From NCBI GenBank assembly GCA_009829735.1, contig CM020619.1:10468375-10532374 (forward strand): a DNA stretch of 64,000 nucleotides, written 5' to 3'. The stretch comes from Pyropia yezoensis (taxonomy: Eukaryota; Rhodophyta; Bangiophyceae; Bangiales; Bangiaceae). The notes under the pieces were generated by a model. That model saw only the letters and a list, made by a program, of their open reading frames with translations. It ran no database searches and was not told the origin of the DNA. Shown in pieces: positions 9,855-20,120 of the stretch. Position numbers and translations under genes: made by a program. Every line of letters begins with the position of its first letter. Position 1 is the first letter of the stretch.

Positions 9855-11308
9855 TGCGCCCCAGTTATATGACAGGAGGTCATATATGTAGCTGGGAGTT
9901 TTCCCTCGCACGAAGGAGCAAGACGGTCTCTGAGAGCCCGTCTCGTCTCAAGAAGGCACTTCATTGGCGGAAGTGATAAAAAGGGGGAAAAGTGGGGGTA
10001 GGGGCGGGGCGGTGGATGGTGGGGGGGGCGGGCGCTGGAAGATGGTGGCGGCTGCTCTGTTGCGGATTGGCTGCTGGTGGGGGAGAGGCGCGCCTGCTGG
10101 TGAAGGACGGGTGCTGGCGGGGGGGTGCGCGGTGGCTTCTACCAGGGGGGAATGGGCACTGGCAGCGTTTTGCAGCTCGTTGGGAGCTTGTGCTGCCGCT
10201 GGGGGTAGCGGGCGGCGGCAGTGTGCGGCGGGACGGCTGCTGGTGTCGGAGAGAGGTGGCGCTTGAGGCGCGGTGCGGTGCTGGCGGGGCGGGGGGCGGG
10301 CGCTATGAGCATGTCCGTTAGTGAATGGCGGGCGGGATAGTTAGTCGTGCGCGTGACTTGCGTTCAGGCCAGGGTTGCTGCTGCTGGTTTCTTGCTCGTC
10401 GATGCTCTTCGGTAAATAACACGGTGCAAACGTAACCCTTCATAAATTCAATCTTTCCAGAGTCAATCCATTTGAAAGTCACTCCTCTCAAACAGATTCC
10501 GCAGCGTCCCCTGCGCTTCACGAACGAGATTCCTCCGTCCGAGGATAAAAGCGCGGACTTTCGACCGGCGCACTGCCTCCATGCCTTCCAAAGGTCTATT
10601 GCGCGCTTTTGCGGAATTTGCCACGCCCGCACCACGGGAAACCAAAGCACAGCTCTGACACTTGTCCCAAAAGGAGGTCCTACAAGCAGCCGTACGGTTC
10701 CAGTACGTCCACAGCACCGGCTTTCCCCCTGTTTTTTCTCTCCTGCTCGGAAGACTATGAGCTGCTCTTTCGTTTGGTGTCATCATTTGCTCTGTAATTT
10801 CTGGAGTAAGGTCTCTTGCCACTTGATGAAGATGACATGCAGCTGGTGCAACCAAAACACCATAATCCTACCGAGCCTCCGACCCTCGCCGTGCTCGCCG
10901 CCCTCAGTCCTCTACCAGCAGCTACACGAGTGTACCCTCGTCATCAGCCGGGCGGCCCCCATGCGGTGGGCCCACCGCCGGCCACCCGGCCGCCACCCTC
11001 CAGCGGCCACGCCGGCCCTCTGTCAGCAGCCGCGTCGCCCCACCACCAGTAGCTGCGCCGCCTATCCGCGAGCAGTGGCGCCGCCGCCCCCTTCCGGTGG
11101 CCGTGCCGTCCCCCACGTACATAGCGGCCGCCGCGCCCCAGCTTGGTGCGCGCCGCTCCCACAGCCACCCCACCACGTCCGAGGGCAGGTCGGGCGGGCG
11201 CGTGGAGAAGCTCGAAGCGATGTTTTGGGTGCGTGCTGACTCGTTTTTGTGAACATAATTTAGAAAAATCCAAGGCTAAGGTGTTTCTGCGAATGCGCTT
11301 TCAGTGCC

Positions 11309-11360
11309 AAACTCACAAGCGAATCGGTGCAGTCAAATTCACAAGTGAATCGGTGCAGTG
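11309..11360. repeat. 26-bp tandem duplication
   Basis: Two 26-bp units, 11309-11334 and 11335-11360, share CGGTGCAGT and CACAAG with three substitutions, followed by the start of a third copy. They lie in the AT-richer stretch upstream of the NTPase-nuclease gene. Confidence 0.7.
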
Positions 11361-11544
11361 AAATTCGTGACCCGGAATGCCCCAGAGCAGCTGGGAGGCG
11401 GCCAACAGCTGGGCTCGTGTAGGACGAGCCCAGACGAGGTCCGACTGCCTCGACGCACTGTGGCGCCTCTCTGTCCTTCGCCGCAGCGAGCGTAAATACT
11501 CACCACAGAGCTGAGCGCCGCGTTGTTCACCACGGACCTGACTG

Positions 11545-11606
11545 CTGCTCGCCCGTCCACGTCTTGAGCACTTCACTGCTCGCTCGTCCACGTCGTGAGC
11601 ACTTCA
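11545..11606. repeat. 31-bp tandem duplication
   Basis: Units 11545-11575 and 11576-11606 are near-identical (two differences), each ending in GAGCACTTCA. The array sits just upstream of the first ATG of the NTPase-nuclease ORF and so may be in its promoter or leader. Confidence 0.75.
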
Positions 11607-11671
11607 TTCTTCCCCGTGGTTGCATCCTGTCGTTGCTCAACCAGTGGACGCGTGCCCGGCTCCTCGTAGTT

Positions 11672-14641
11672 ATGGTTTCATTTGTTGGTTGGGCGTCCCC
11701 GCATTGTTCGACCTCGACGGTACGCCTCGAGGCATTCCGGCCTTTGACTTGCCAGACAACTCCTGTTTGCTCTTTATACGCGCGAGCGGCTGGCCGATGC
11801 CGCTGGGCTGGGGTTCCATCTACCTCTGTCCTGCAGCATCGTGCCCACCTTGAGAACGCGACGTCGTACCCGTCTACATCCGGAGGCGTGGCCGTTGTGG
11901 CTGCCAGACGGCGACTGGCGGGTGGTGCGTGGGCGCATCCTTGGGTGCCATCCGTTGGCTTGGCGAACTTTGTGGTCTCGAGGGCGCGGACGCGCAGCGG
12001 GTGGGATAAGGAGCCACATGCTTTGCAGCGTGACATTGCTGTGTGCAAGTCAACAGCGTCAACCTCCCCTGAGCCGCTCGACGGGTATGGGTGGTTGAAC
12101 ACCTCCAAGGTCTGCCACACGCACCTGTGCCGCGCCGCTCGGAGGTGCCAGAGTCGACCTGCTTGGCGTACCGGCGCGGAGATGCCGTCCGGCTATCAAG
12201 TTTGCCGTCTGTGCGCGTCGCATGGCGCTGGACGGCCGGGTATCGCTGCCGCACCGATGACGGTCGAGAATCAAGCCCTCCCTCGGCCCAGGGACGGAAA
12301 CTTGGGGGCTTCTTCCTTGGTCGATGAGGACCTGGCCCTATCGGCACTGATACGTGCTCGCGGGTGGGCTCGTGACGTTCAGGTGGTGCCAGCCGCAGAC
12401 GAGTTGTTTGGGTCCCATCCTGAACGGCTGCCGGTGGAGCTGCTGGTGTCTGTGGAGCAGCTGATCCAGAGTGCTTTCGAGTCGCTGGCAGAGAACATCA
12501 TTCCTGACCTCTGTCGCGGACAGCGGGCGCGCGGCCGGCGCCAGACGGGCTTCTACATCCGCGCATCTCCGGGCATCGGCAAGACGTTCCTGTTCCATGA
12601 GATCTGGAGCTGGTGGCTGGCGCATCGTACAACTGACCAACCAACGTCCCCCGCCGCACTGCTGGAGACCCTGCGCACCCTGGGCGGTCGGCCCTCGAAC
12701 ATGGCCGCTGTGTCCGAGTTGTTTTGCGTTGGATTCAACGGCGAGACGGCCGTCAGTGACACGGAGATCTCGTGGGGGGCAGAGCCAACGACGCCCATCA
12801 CCTTGTTTGAGAACCTGCGTTTGTGCTACAACGAGCTGGTGGATCCCACGGCCGTCGACTGGAGCGACTTTACGGACGAGGTGGATCGTGCGTTTAAGGC
12901 CGAGCAGCTGAGTAGCAGTGCAGTGGCTGCTGCTGCCAAGCGCGTCATTCGATACTGCCGTGGACGACCGACGGCGTTTCCCATCCTGCTCGTTGATGAG
13001 CTAGCCAAGGTCGATGAGATCTTCACGCGTGACTTTCCTGTCCCGAAGGGTAACAACGAGCCCAAGCTCACGGGGTGGTCTGACGCGGTCCGCTCGCAGG
13101 CCTGCCTTAAGATGCAGTTTGCTGGCGGGACCGTGCTCTTCACGACGCTTGACGAGGCGTTGATGGTTGCTGAGACGCGATCCTCTGGCCGTACGATGGT
13201 TCAAGCATGTTTGGCCGGCTACCGCCCCGCCCTCGCGTACCGGAAAGCATTGGAATTTGGCCTGTCGAAGTTGGTCAACGATCCCGACGTCACGTACGTT
13301 GCCGGGAAGGTGTTGCGAGTCACCCCTGACAACAAGAGCTACCCACCCTCGGGCTTTATTGACGCGCTCGCGCTTCTTCTAGGCGGTCACAGCCGATTTG
13401 TCAACACCTTTGTGCGCAAGATGACCGACCCGCAAACGAGCGTCCGCGCCTTGGTGGAGTCGGAGGTGCGCAACAAGATGAACCAGCCAGAGGGGCCTGT
13501 CAACATCTTCATGGGCGACGACGTGGCAGAGGCGATCATTGGCGACAAAGTATGCGAGGCTGCCATCGTGTGCAACCTGCGCCCATCCATTTCCAGGTAT
13601 CCCAACGGTGTGGAGGGTGTCTTGGACGTTGTCGCGCACGTACTACTTGGCCGTGAGGTGACGCCGTCTTCGGTGGCGGCTGCCGACCAGCGCGGCAACG
13701 GGCTCACCTGGGACAACGTTGCGTCGCGTGGCCTCATCGGTCTGCTCCCGCGCGGTGAGGCTGTACCGGTTATGCTGCCGTGGACGCTGTTTGCGTTGAA
13801 GAAAGATTTTGAGTGCCCGCGTGCGCCCACGTTGCGCTCCGCCCTGCATGACTTGCTCAAGTTTGACGGAGACCGGCTGACGGGGAGGTGGATGGAGACG
13901 TTCTACACGTCCTGGGAGGTGATGATCTCCCACGCGCGAGCGCGGTTCCCTGAGACTTACTCCTCCATCTCCGTGGCGTCGCTCTTGACCTCCCGATCCT
14001 CTGGCGCCTACGTTGGCAGCGGATACTTGCTGCGGGACGTTACTATCAACGCTGCCGCTCCCCGGCGCAAGGGCTGCACCACAGGTGTACTGGAGGACCT
14101 GCTCAAGATCTCTCCCAGCCAGGCGGGCATGCTTGATGACGTTGTATTCAGGCTCTTGTCATCCAATGCGACGCCCTCCGCTGCCGTCGATGCTGCCGTC
14201 TTCCACCGCGTGACGCAGGACTTTGAAGTTCCCGACAGCGACGTGGTGCTTGCCAAGGACTCCGCGGTCGCCGTCGTGTATCAGGTGAAGGGCACTTCCG
14301 CGGACTCGAAAGTCCCGTCGTCTGCGGCTGACGTGCGGAACAGCGTTGCCAGCATGCGGTCTGTCGTCGGGGACGCCAACTGGGAGGTGTGGAAGGACCG
14401 CGTCATCTTTGTGCTGATCGACCGGCGGGCCGGCCGTGTGTGCTCAACAAACGCCAAGAGCACGGTGGACTTTCGCGACTCCGCTATGGGAAGGCAGTCT
14501 GTGCTGCTGACCAATGAGGACCTGCCGGGGCTGTTCTCCACCTCCCTGTACGATATGTTCTGCGTGTCGGAGTACTTGGAGAGCGGGGTGGTGACCAACT
14601 TGGACCGGATCGCGGGGTTGAAGAGGACCGTGACCAAGTGA
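11672..14641 (+). CDS. P-loop NTPase fused to a PD-(D/E)xK-like nuclease (Crinkler/RHS type)
   Basis: A 989-residue ORF from the first in-frame ATG; the real start is uncertain. In-frame ATGs at 12182 and 12257 are alternatives, and the translation looks protein-like only from about 12257. A Walker A loop (ASPGIGKTFLFHE, near nucleotide 12560) and Walker B strand (FPILLVDELAKV, near 12980) define an AAA/STAND-like NTPase. A helical region follows. The C-terminal part has an acidic residue followed by VVYQVKGT (14235-14300), the Q-x-K half of a restriction-endonuclease-like fold. The NTPase-REase order is known from eukaryotic CRN effectors and trypanosome RHS proteins, a class proposed to derive from transposons. 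Composition is less GC-biased than the neighbours, consistent with a mobile or acquired origin. I see no signal peptide or LxLFLAK motif. Activity and target are unknown. Confidence 0.7.
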   Translation: MVSFVGWASPHCSTSTVRLEAFRPLTCQTTPVCSLYARAAGRCRWAGVPSTSVLQHRAHLENATSYPSTSGGVAVVAARRRLAGGAWAHPWVPSVGLANFVVSRARTRSGWDKEPHALQRDIAVCKSTASTSPEPLDGYGWLNTSKVCHTHLCRAARRCQSRPAWRTGAEMPSGYQVCRLCASHGAGRPGIAAAPMTVENQALPRPRDGNLGASSLVDEDLALSALIRARGWARDVQVVPAADELFGSHPERLPVELLVSVEQLIQSAFESLAENIIPDLCRGQRARGRRQTGFYIRASPGIGKTFLFHEIWSWWLAHRTTDQPTSPAALLETLRTLGGRPSNMAAVSELFCVGFNGETAVSDTEISWGAEPTTPITLFENLRLCYNELVDPTAVDWSDFTDEVDRAFKAEQLSSSAVAAAAKRVIRYCRGRPTAFPILLVDELAKVDEIFTRDFPVPKGNNEPKLTGWSDAVRSQACLKMQFAGGTVLFTTLDEALMVAETRSSGRTMVQACLAGYRPALAYRKALEFGLSKLVNDPDVTYVAGKVLRVTPDNKSYPPSGFIDALALLLGGHSRFVNTFVRKMTDPQTSVRALVESEVRNKMNQPEGPVNIFMGDDVAEAIIGDKVCEAAIVCNLRPSISRYPNGVEGVLDVVAHVLLGREVTPSSVAAADQRGNGLTWDNVASRGLIGLLPRGEAVPVMLPWTLFALKKDFECPRAPTLRSALHDLLKFDGDRLTGRWMETFYTSWEVMISHARARFPETYSSISVASLLTSRSSGAYVGSGYLLRDVTINAAAPRRKGCTTGVLEDLLKISPSQAGMLDDVVFRLLSSNATPSAAVDAAVFHRVTQDFEVPDSDVVLAKDSAVAVVYQVKGTSADSKVPSSAADVRNSVASMRSVVGDANWEVWKDRVIFVLIDRRAGRVCSTNAKSTVDFRDSAMGRQSVLLTNEDLPGLFSTSLYDMFCVSEYLESGVVTNLDRIAGLKRTVTK

Positions 14642-14844
14642 ACAGCTTCCTTGCTGTCGTTCCGCGGCTTTCCGCTCTCTCTGGTGATTCACGGCGGTGG
14701 CGGCCCTTGTGCCCATTGCGCTCGGCGGAGGTGTTCTCTAACCGGGCCACCGTGTCGGCGGCGCGGCGGCAGGCCGTCTACTGGCTGTTGACGCCCAAGC
14801 CCCATGACGGCCGCCACCGCCGAGTGTCTCCCGCGCTGTGATAG

Positions 14845-15021
14845 CCAAGGTCGGCGGCGGTGGCGGCGGTCATCTTGCAGGAGTTTGCTGTCGCGGCGTT
14901 CCAGTTGTACGTCCCGCACGGCGTACTGGAACTGGTGGACGGTGCTAATGTTTGGCGCGATGCTGTCTGCCCCATCTCCGTGACGGCGACGTTCAAGTCG
15001 GCCGGCGCGTCGGAGCTGTGA
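14845..15021 (+). other. Possible coding remnant downstream of the NTPase gene
   Basis: The plus frame between a double stop (14839-14844) and the TGA at 15019 translates into about 58 residues that look like ordinary protein (EFAVAAFQLYVPHGVLELV and further). It is preceded by ATCTTGCAG, a possible 3' splice site before GAG at about 14881. No ATG and no family resemblance; it may be a terminal exon or a decayed fragment. Confidence 0.25.
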
Positions 15022-15377
15022 GGAAGTCTGCGGTGACAGGTACAGCAGTGGAGCCACAAGTGGCAGTTAGCGCCTGAGCGACGGACCGTGGCGCAGCGCT
15101 AGGTCTGCTGCACCAAACACACGGCTGTCGGTGTGGCCGCACTGTGGCCGCGTGCACTTGGGCCTGCCCCGCTCCATTCCACAACAGGGGGGGTGGGACC
15201 GACTGTACAGGTGGGGGGAGGGGGGGGGGGGCGGGGGGGAAGGGAGGGGCAGACAGGGGGGGCCACGCGGGAAGGCCACAGGCCGCAGTGTGGAGCGCCG
15301 CAGAGCAGCGGCAGGCGAGAAGAGGCGGTGTTCCGCGGGTGAGTGTCTTGTAGTGTGTTGTACGGCTGGCGAGTGCC

Positions 15378-15722
15378 GGTGGGTGGGGGTGGGCGTGCCC
15401 GTGGGTGCACCGGTGGGTGGGCGTGCGGCTGGGTGGGTGCACCGGTGGGTGGGCGTGCGGCTGGGTGGGTGCACCGGTGGGTAAGCCGTCCACTGGTGGG
15501 TGGGTGCACCGGTGGGTGGGCGTGCCGCTGGGTGCGCTGGGTGGGTGTACCGGTGGGTGGGCCGTGCACTGGTGGGTGGGTGCACCGGTGGGTGGGCGTG
15601 CGGCTGGGTGGGTGCACCGGTAGGTGGGCCGTCCACTGGTGGGTGGGTGCACCGGTGGGTGGGCGTGCGGCTGGGTAGGTGCACCGGTGGGTGGGCCGTC
15701 CCCTGGGTGGGTGCACCGGTGC
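15378..15722. repeat. GT/GC-rich minisatellite
   Basis: About 345 bp built from variants of GGGTGGGTGCACCGGTGGGTG alternating with GGCGTGCGGCTGGGT. The minus strand translates as His/Pro/Thr-rich repeats in several frames, which produces long but meaningless ORFs. Copy order is irregular, suggesting unequal exchange. Confidence 0.85.
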
Positions 15723-16888
15723 TCCTCGGCGGGGGCACCCGCGCGGCGAGCCTCCGCTGGGCATTCCGCGACAGCCTCCGCCTGTTTCCGCTGCTCAGTG
15801 GCCGCGCACGCGCCCGGGGGGGGGTCCTCCGCGTCCGCGCGGCGGTGGTGATGGACGGCGGGGGGGGGGGGGGGGGGGGGGGGGCTTGGGCCCGATGTGT
15901 TTGGGGCGCTCGACTGGGGCGCCGCGGCGGCGGCCAACGGGAGCGGCCCCGCCACGGCCGCCACCGCCGCCTCGGCCGACACGGCGTCGGCTGCAGCGGC
16001 GGCTGCGGGGGTGGTCCGCCCGTCGGCCAAGGACGCGGCCGGCCCGGCGGCGGCGGCGGGGACGGCGGTGGCTGCGGGCTTGCTGCCGCACCGGGTGGCA
16101 CACGAGGTGCCGTGGACCCCTCCCCATACCCCCGCAACGGCGGGGGTGGTGGTCACGGGGGCGGCGCCGCGCCGCCCTCCCCTCCCCCCAGGGGCTCCCC
16201 CTCCGCCCCTCCGCTCCATGACGCACCTCGTCGCCGCCCGTACCCTTGGCGGTTACGCCGCGGTCGCCGCCGGCGGTCGCGGCGGCGGCGGCGGCGGCGG
16301 TGGTGGTGGTGGCATCGCCGCTGGGGACGGCGACGTCATCCCCCCTGGCTGGTGCATGTTGGCGATTCTCTATCTTTCTTGTTCTCTTGCAGGCTGCCAT
16401 GTGCCTTTTGTGTCTGCTGGTGTTGGCCGACGGGGGTGTGTGTGGGGTCTGCTGCTATCCGTACCGTTCTGTTTCTGACCACGTGTCTCGTCCGCTCCCC
16501 TGTCTCCCTCTTTCTGAGCTCTCATTCTATCTTATGCATCACCTCCACGGCGCGGAGGTCAGCAGACGGTGACGGTTGCGTGTGCGTCTGATCGATTGTA
16601 TGTTCGTCCAAGTCTTGGCGCCCACGTGCCGACGTCGATCCACTCGCAGACGCCGCCACTCGGGCGGTCTGGTATGAAAAGATGCGCCTGGTTGCATCCA
16701 TGCTTGTCAGAAACTGGGGCGAGAAACCGCCCAGGCGTTCTTTTAGGTCAGTATCGTGCTTTTCTATAAAGTGCCCGGACACCAAGCTGCGGCGTTTTTC
16801 ATGTCGGAGGTGGACCACCAAGTCGCGAGTGTGTGGTCAGCCAATAGCAGCTTGATCAACCTAGGCCTTCCCATTTGCCTCAGTTGCT
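15723..16888. other. Low-complexity region left of the Harbinger element
   Basis: 15.8-16.3 kb is GCC/GGC-repeat DNA with open frames on both strands (Ala/Pro/Gly-rich), including a run of more than 20 G near 15860. From about 16360 it becomes T-rich, with a splice-acceptor-like CTTGTTCTCTTGCAG at 16378-16392. This could be the end of a gene, but I cannot choose a strand or frame. Confidence 0.4.
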
Positions 16889-16891
16889 TGA
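16889..16891. repeat. Left target-site duplication TGA of the Harbinger element
   Basis: TGA directly precedes the left terminal inverted repeat and is repeated directly after the right one (20255-20257). A 3-bp duplication is the rule for PIF/Harbinger insertion (usually TWA). Confidence 0.75.
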
Positions 16892-16906
16892 GGCCCGTTC
16901 GCAGTT
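16892..16906 (+). repeat. Left terminal inverted repeat
   Basis: GGCCCGTTCGCAGTT, identical in reverse complement to 20240-20254. Confidence 0.85.
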
Positions 16907-17064
16907 CGCGTACCGTCTCATGTGACGACGGTATATACCTGCGAAAGGAACGGGAGAGGGGAGTCCGGTCGGTATACCAAATACATAAGTTTTGAACAAC
17001 TCATCATGACTCTTTTTGAAGTATCACAAACACTGGAGTGTGACTTGAAGAGTGGGGTGTGCAG

Positions 17065-18309
17065 ATGGTCCGCCCTGCTCGAGCGCCACCAAAGCCCGTT
17101 CATATCGCCGCCTACAGCATCATGGACCCCACTCCTATCTGGCGGGCGGGTGCGTTCATGACGTCTGTGGCTGGAGCCTTGCATGCCCACCGTGGTTTGT
17201 TCTCTGACCCCTTTCAATACACATCTGTTTCTGTACCCTTTTCCGACGTCCGGGCACGCTACGGCGCCCTATTCCCTCGCGCTATGCGCATGTCCGATGG
17301 CGCCTTTGATGGCCTGGTGGCACTCTTGCGCCCTCTCTTGCCCCGTCGTGGCCTCTCTGCGGAGACGCGTACTGCTTTGGCGCTGCGCTATTTGGGAGGC
17401 GGTAGCTACGTGGACATTTGCGCGGCGTTTGGGGTACACCCGGCCTCATTGTACCGCGCAGTGTGGGAGGTCGTGGACGCTGTTAACTCTACCTCTGCAC
17501 TGGCTCTGGACTTCCAGGTAGGGAACAGTACTCGTCGACTCGCGTACGCTGCTGGCTTCCAAGCGGGGCGGAATTCCCCGTTCTCCAACGTCATCGGAGC
17601 GCTCGATGGCGTGGCGATTGAGCAGGAGCAGCCCCTACCATCGGATGTTACGTGCGTGGCCGACTACTACTCTCGGAAGGGCTTCTACGCTTTCAATGTG
17701 CAGGCCATTTGTGACGCTTCGTACAAGTTTCGATGGATGTCCTGCATGAGTCCTGGGTCTTCTCACGACTCGACGGCGTTTTCTTGTACATTGCTCGGGC
17801 AGGCGCTCCTGAGGCCGGAGGACCCCATAACAGCGGCGCTGATTAGGGATGGCCACTGTATTGCGGCAGACGATGCGTACGCTGCAAGCGAGGCATTGGC
17901 CGTCCCGTGGCCAGGTGGTGGCAGGGGTGATCGCTGGCGGGACTCTTACAACTTCCATCTCTCATCCCTCCGTATTCACATTGAGCAGGCTTTTGGGATG
18001 CTTGTGTGGCGGTGGGGGGTCTTCTGGCGACCTCTTCGTGTGCCCTTTTCGAAGCGGCCAGCTTTGATTCGAGCGTGCTTTCGTCTGCATAACTATTGCT
18101 GTGACGAGTCCGAGAGCGGTACGGACCGCTTGGCACCGTTCGCCAACGACCGCGCTGGAGGGAATGTTTACTTGGCGCCGAATGACACCGTGAGTGCCGA
18201 CCAGCGTGGTCGACGTCGCGACCGCGAGCGCTCCTTGTTGAGGGTGAAAATGACTCGTCGGGTGGAAGAGCTTGGATTGCTGCGCCCGGGGGTACCTCCC
18301 ATGTACTGA
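17065..18309 (+). CDS. PIF/Harbinger transposase (DDE nuclease)
   Basis: A 414-residue protein from the ATG at 17065; a second good ATG begins MDPTPIWRAG. An N-terminal helix-turn-helix-like segment (LALRYLGGGSYVDICAAFGVHPASLYRAV, about residues 105-133) is followed by the DDE_Tnp_4 nuclease. The catalytic triad is visible: D181 in IGALDGVAI, D269 in ADDAY, and E307 in IEQAFGML. It would excise and insert the element with help from the Myb-like partner encoded convergently. Length and motif order are normal for Harbinger transposases and I see no stop, frameshift or lost catalytic residue. The C-terminus is basic. Confidence 0.93.
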   Translation: MVRPARAPPKPVHIAAYSIMDPTPIWRAGAFMTSVAGALHAHRGLFSDPFQYTSVSVPFSDVRARYGALFPRAMRMSDGAFDGLVALLRPLLPRRGLSAETRTALALRYLGGGSYVDICAAFGVHPASLYRAVWEVVDAVNSTSALALDFQVGNSTRRLAYAAGFQAGRNSPFSNVIGALDGVAIEQEQPLPSDVTCVADYYSRKGFYAFNVQAICDASYKFRWMSCMSPGSSHDSTAFSCTLLGQALLRPEDPITAALIRDGHCIAADDAYAASEALAVPWPGGGRGDRWRDSYNFHLSSLRIHIEQAFGMLVWRWGVFWRPLRVPFSKRPALIRACFRLHNYCCDESESGTDRLAPFANDRAGGNVYLAPNDTVSADQRGRRRDRERSLLRVKMTRRVEELGLLRPGVPPMY

Positions 18310-18465
18310 ATCAAGTGTGTGCACAAGACATTGTTTTTCCTACGTGCGCCATGTGCACCGCCCACCGCGTTCAAGAAGCCCATGTGTACCGTGGTGCCCT
18401 CGCATTACAATCGGACGCAGAATGAACAGCTCTCTAAACGACACAGGCAATCCCTTGAAAAACCC

Positions 18466-19837
18466 TCACGCCTCCTCCTCGTCCACGGATGGGTCAACCG
18501 GACGGGGCTGAGAGGAGCCAGCCACGGGGCCGGCAGTATCATCTTGACCACGCCCGCCGCCGCCGACCGCTGCGACCGGCTCTGGTTCCGCTGCAGTCTC
18601 GAGAGGCTCTTGGCCGACGGAGGACTGCAGAGCACTTTCCAATCGCGTCGTGAGGGCCAGCACAATCCCAGACGGTAGGCCAGCGTCCTGCGCATTCTTG
18701 AGGGTAGTGGACAGAGCAACGAGCTCTGCCAGGCGCGCTTGCTTTGCGGCCGACGCTGCGATGCTGGCAGAGCTGTCGATCAGCGACTGAATTCCGGCCT
18801 CCACCGGACGCCTACGCTTGGCTCGAGAGGTCGCGGCTCCCACCGTGGTCAGCCCAGGCACGTCGCCCTCTACGCCCGCGGGCCCCACTTCAGGGTTCAT
18901 GAGCTCCAGAACAATCTCCTTGTCTTTCAGCAACACGAACAAATAGTCCAACAGCGTGTCCCCTTGCGAGAAGTTTGACCACAAGTTCGGATCGTTCTGG
19001 CCTGAGCTGGAGTAGCGCTTATGCACGCGCCAAAAACCAGAAGCAATCTGCACACAGAGAGTGATACACACGAATGAAATGATGCCGGGGCGTCAGACAA
19101 CCGCTACGGCGGCGGAGAAGCGCAGAAAGATCCCTCCAATACAACCCTCACCGCAGCACTTAAGCGGGCCCGATAAATAGATCGCGCTGAGAACATACCT
19201 CTGTCCACTTTGCACGCAAGAACTGACCCGTGCGCCGAACTGTGTGAAGGTTGGGGTCTATTGCTGCGTCTGCGCACGCGGCGGGAACAGTGAAGACCTC
19301 TGGGCCGTTGAACACCTCCGCCACGACCACTGGCCAGACCTCCGTACGACTCGACCTCGAGTCCACCTGTTGGCGGGACATCGGGCCGCGAGACACGATG
19401 ACACCAGCAGCGACCTCGCCATGGCACATCACATGCGCGAGACGCGCTCTCTCGTGCTTGGTAAACGGAGGCTGTCGGTCTGGGCTCGGTTGGATGGCTG
19501 CCGTGCCACCGCTCTCGGCAGACACTTGTCCAGGGGTTGCCGCAGCAGGGACGGTCGCGTCAGGATCGCTTGGCGCTTCGCTCTGTCCTGCGGGTGTGCG
19601 CCGAGGAGGGGAGGGGCGAGGCTCGTCGGGCGCAGGGGAACCAGGATTCGACGGGGGAGGGAGAGCGCCCGACCGAGCACCCGAGGTAGATCCATCCGTC
19701 CCGGTGATAGCCGGCCCAGCACACGAGACCCCATTCTGTCGGCACCGGTCCGCGAGCATCTGCTTCGTCCCGTGAATGGGGAGCCCCCGACGCTTCAGTT
19801 CGGCTCGCATCTGCTTAACAGTTACACGGGAAGCCAT
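18466..19837 (-). CDS. Harbinger second protein: SAP plus Myb/SANT-like DNA-binding protein, two exons
   Basis: Exon 1 is 19837-19199 and exon 2 is 19047-18466. The 151-bp intron has donor GAG|GTATGT and acceptor CTCTGTGTGCAG|ATT, joined in phase 0. The start is ATG at 19837 (MASRVTVKQM). Residues about 4-35 match a SAP motif (VTVKQMRAELKRRGLPIHG). After a Pro/Ser linker, about residues 140-260 look Myb/SANT-like: PFTKHERARLAHVM, then RTGQFLRAKWTE joined by splicing to IASGFWRVHKRYSSSGQ. The tail is Ala- and acidic-rich. Harbinger elements normally pair the transposase with such a protein, which helps nuclear import and binds element ends. The splice restores an uninterrupted frame across the conserved Trp-rich region, strongly supporting the model. 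Confidence 0.85.
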
Positions 19838-20120
19838 ACTGGTCCGATCCGACGCAACAACAGGTAGGAAGAAGGCGTGAGGCTCTGGTCCGGAAGCGTG
19901 TGTGTGGATGTGCGGGTTGGCGTCTCGAGTGGTTCCGGGGGCGGGGTCGCTTTTGCATTGCCGCCAGTGCGTGTCCAATGTTGTGGGTCTTCTTCCCGGC
20001 GCCTCTGCCCGCCAATGGACTTTGTCCAACGACACCCCTCGAACCTGTGAGTTGTCTCTGGCAACTCCAAACTTGGTCTCAATTCGATCGTCAAGTCTTG
20101 ATCTCTGCAGTGTACGCCGC

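Larger units (their letters stand above)
9855..11671. other. Intergenic, composition-shifted DNA before the NTPase gene
   Basis: GC content falls from about 10.3 kb onward and codon-like structure is poor. A 130-residue minus-strand ORF (10463-10855) is the longest less-GC-biased one, but I recognise nothing in it. The shift probably marks the left part of an inserted segment that includes the NTPase-nuclease gene. Confidence 0.4.

Noticed and set aside
14993..16219. A 408-residue minus-strand ORF across the minisatellite
   Set aside because: Its His/Pro/Thr repeats come from the minisatellite; the remainder is Ala/Pro-rich and equally open on the other strand.
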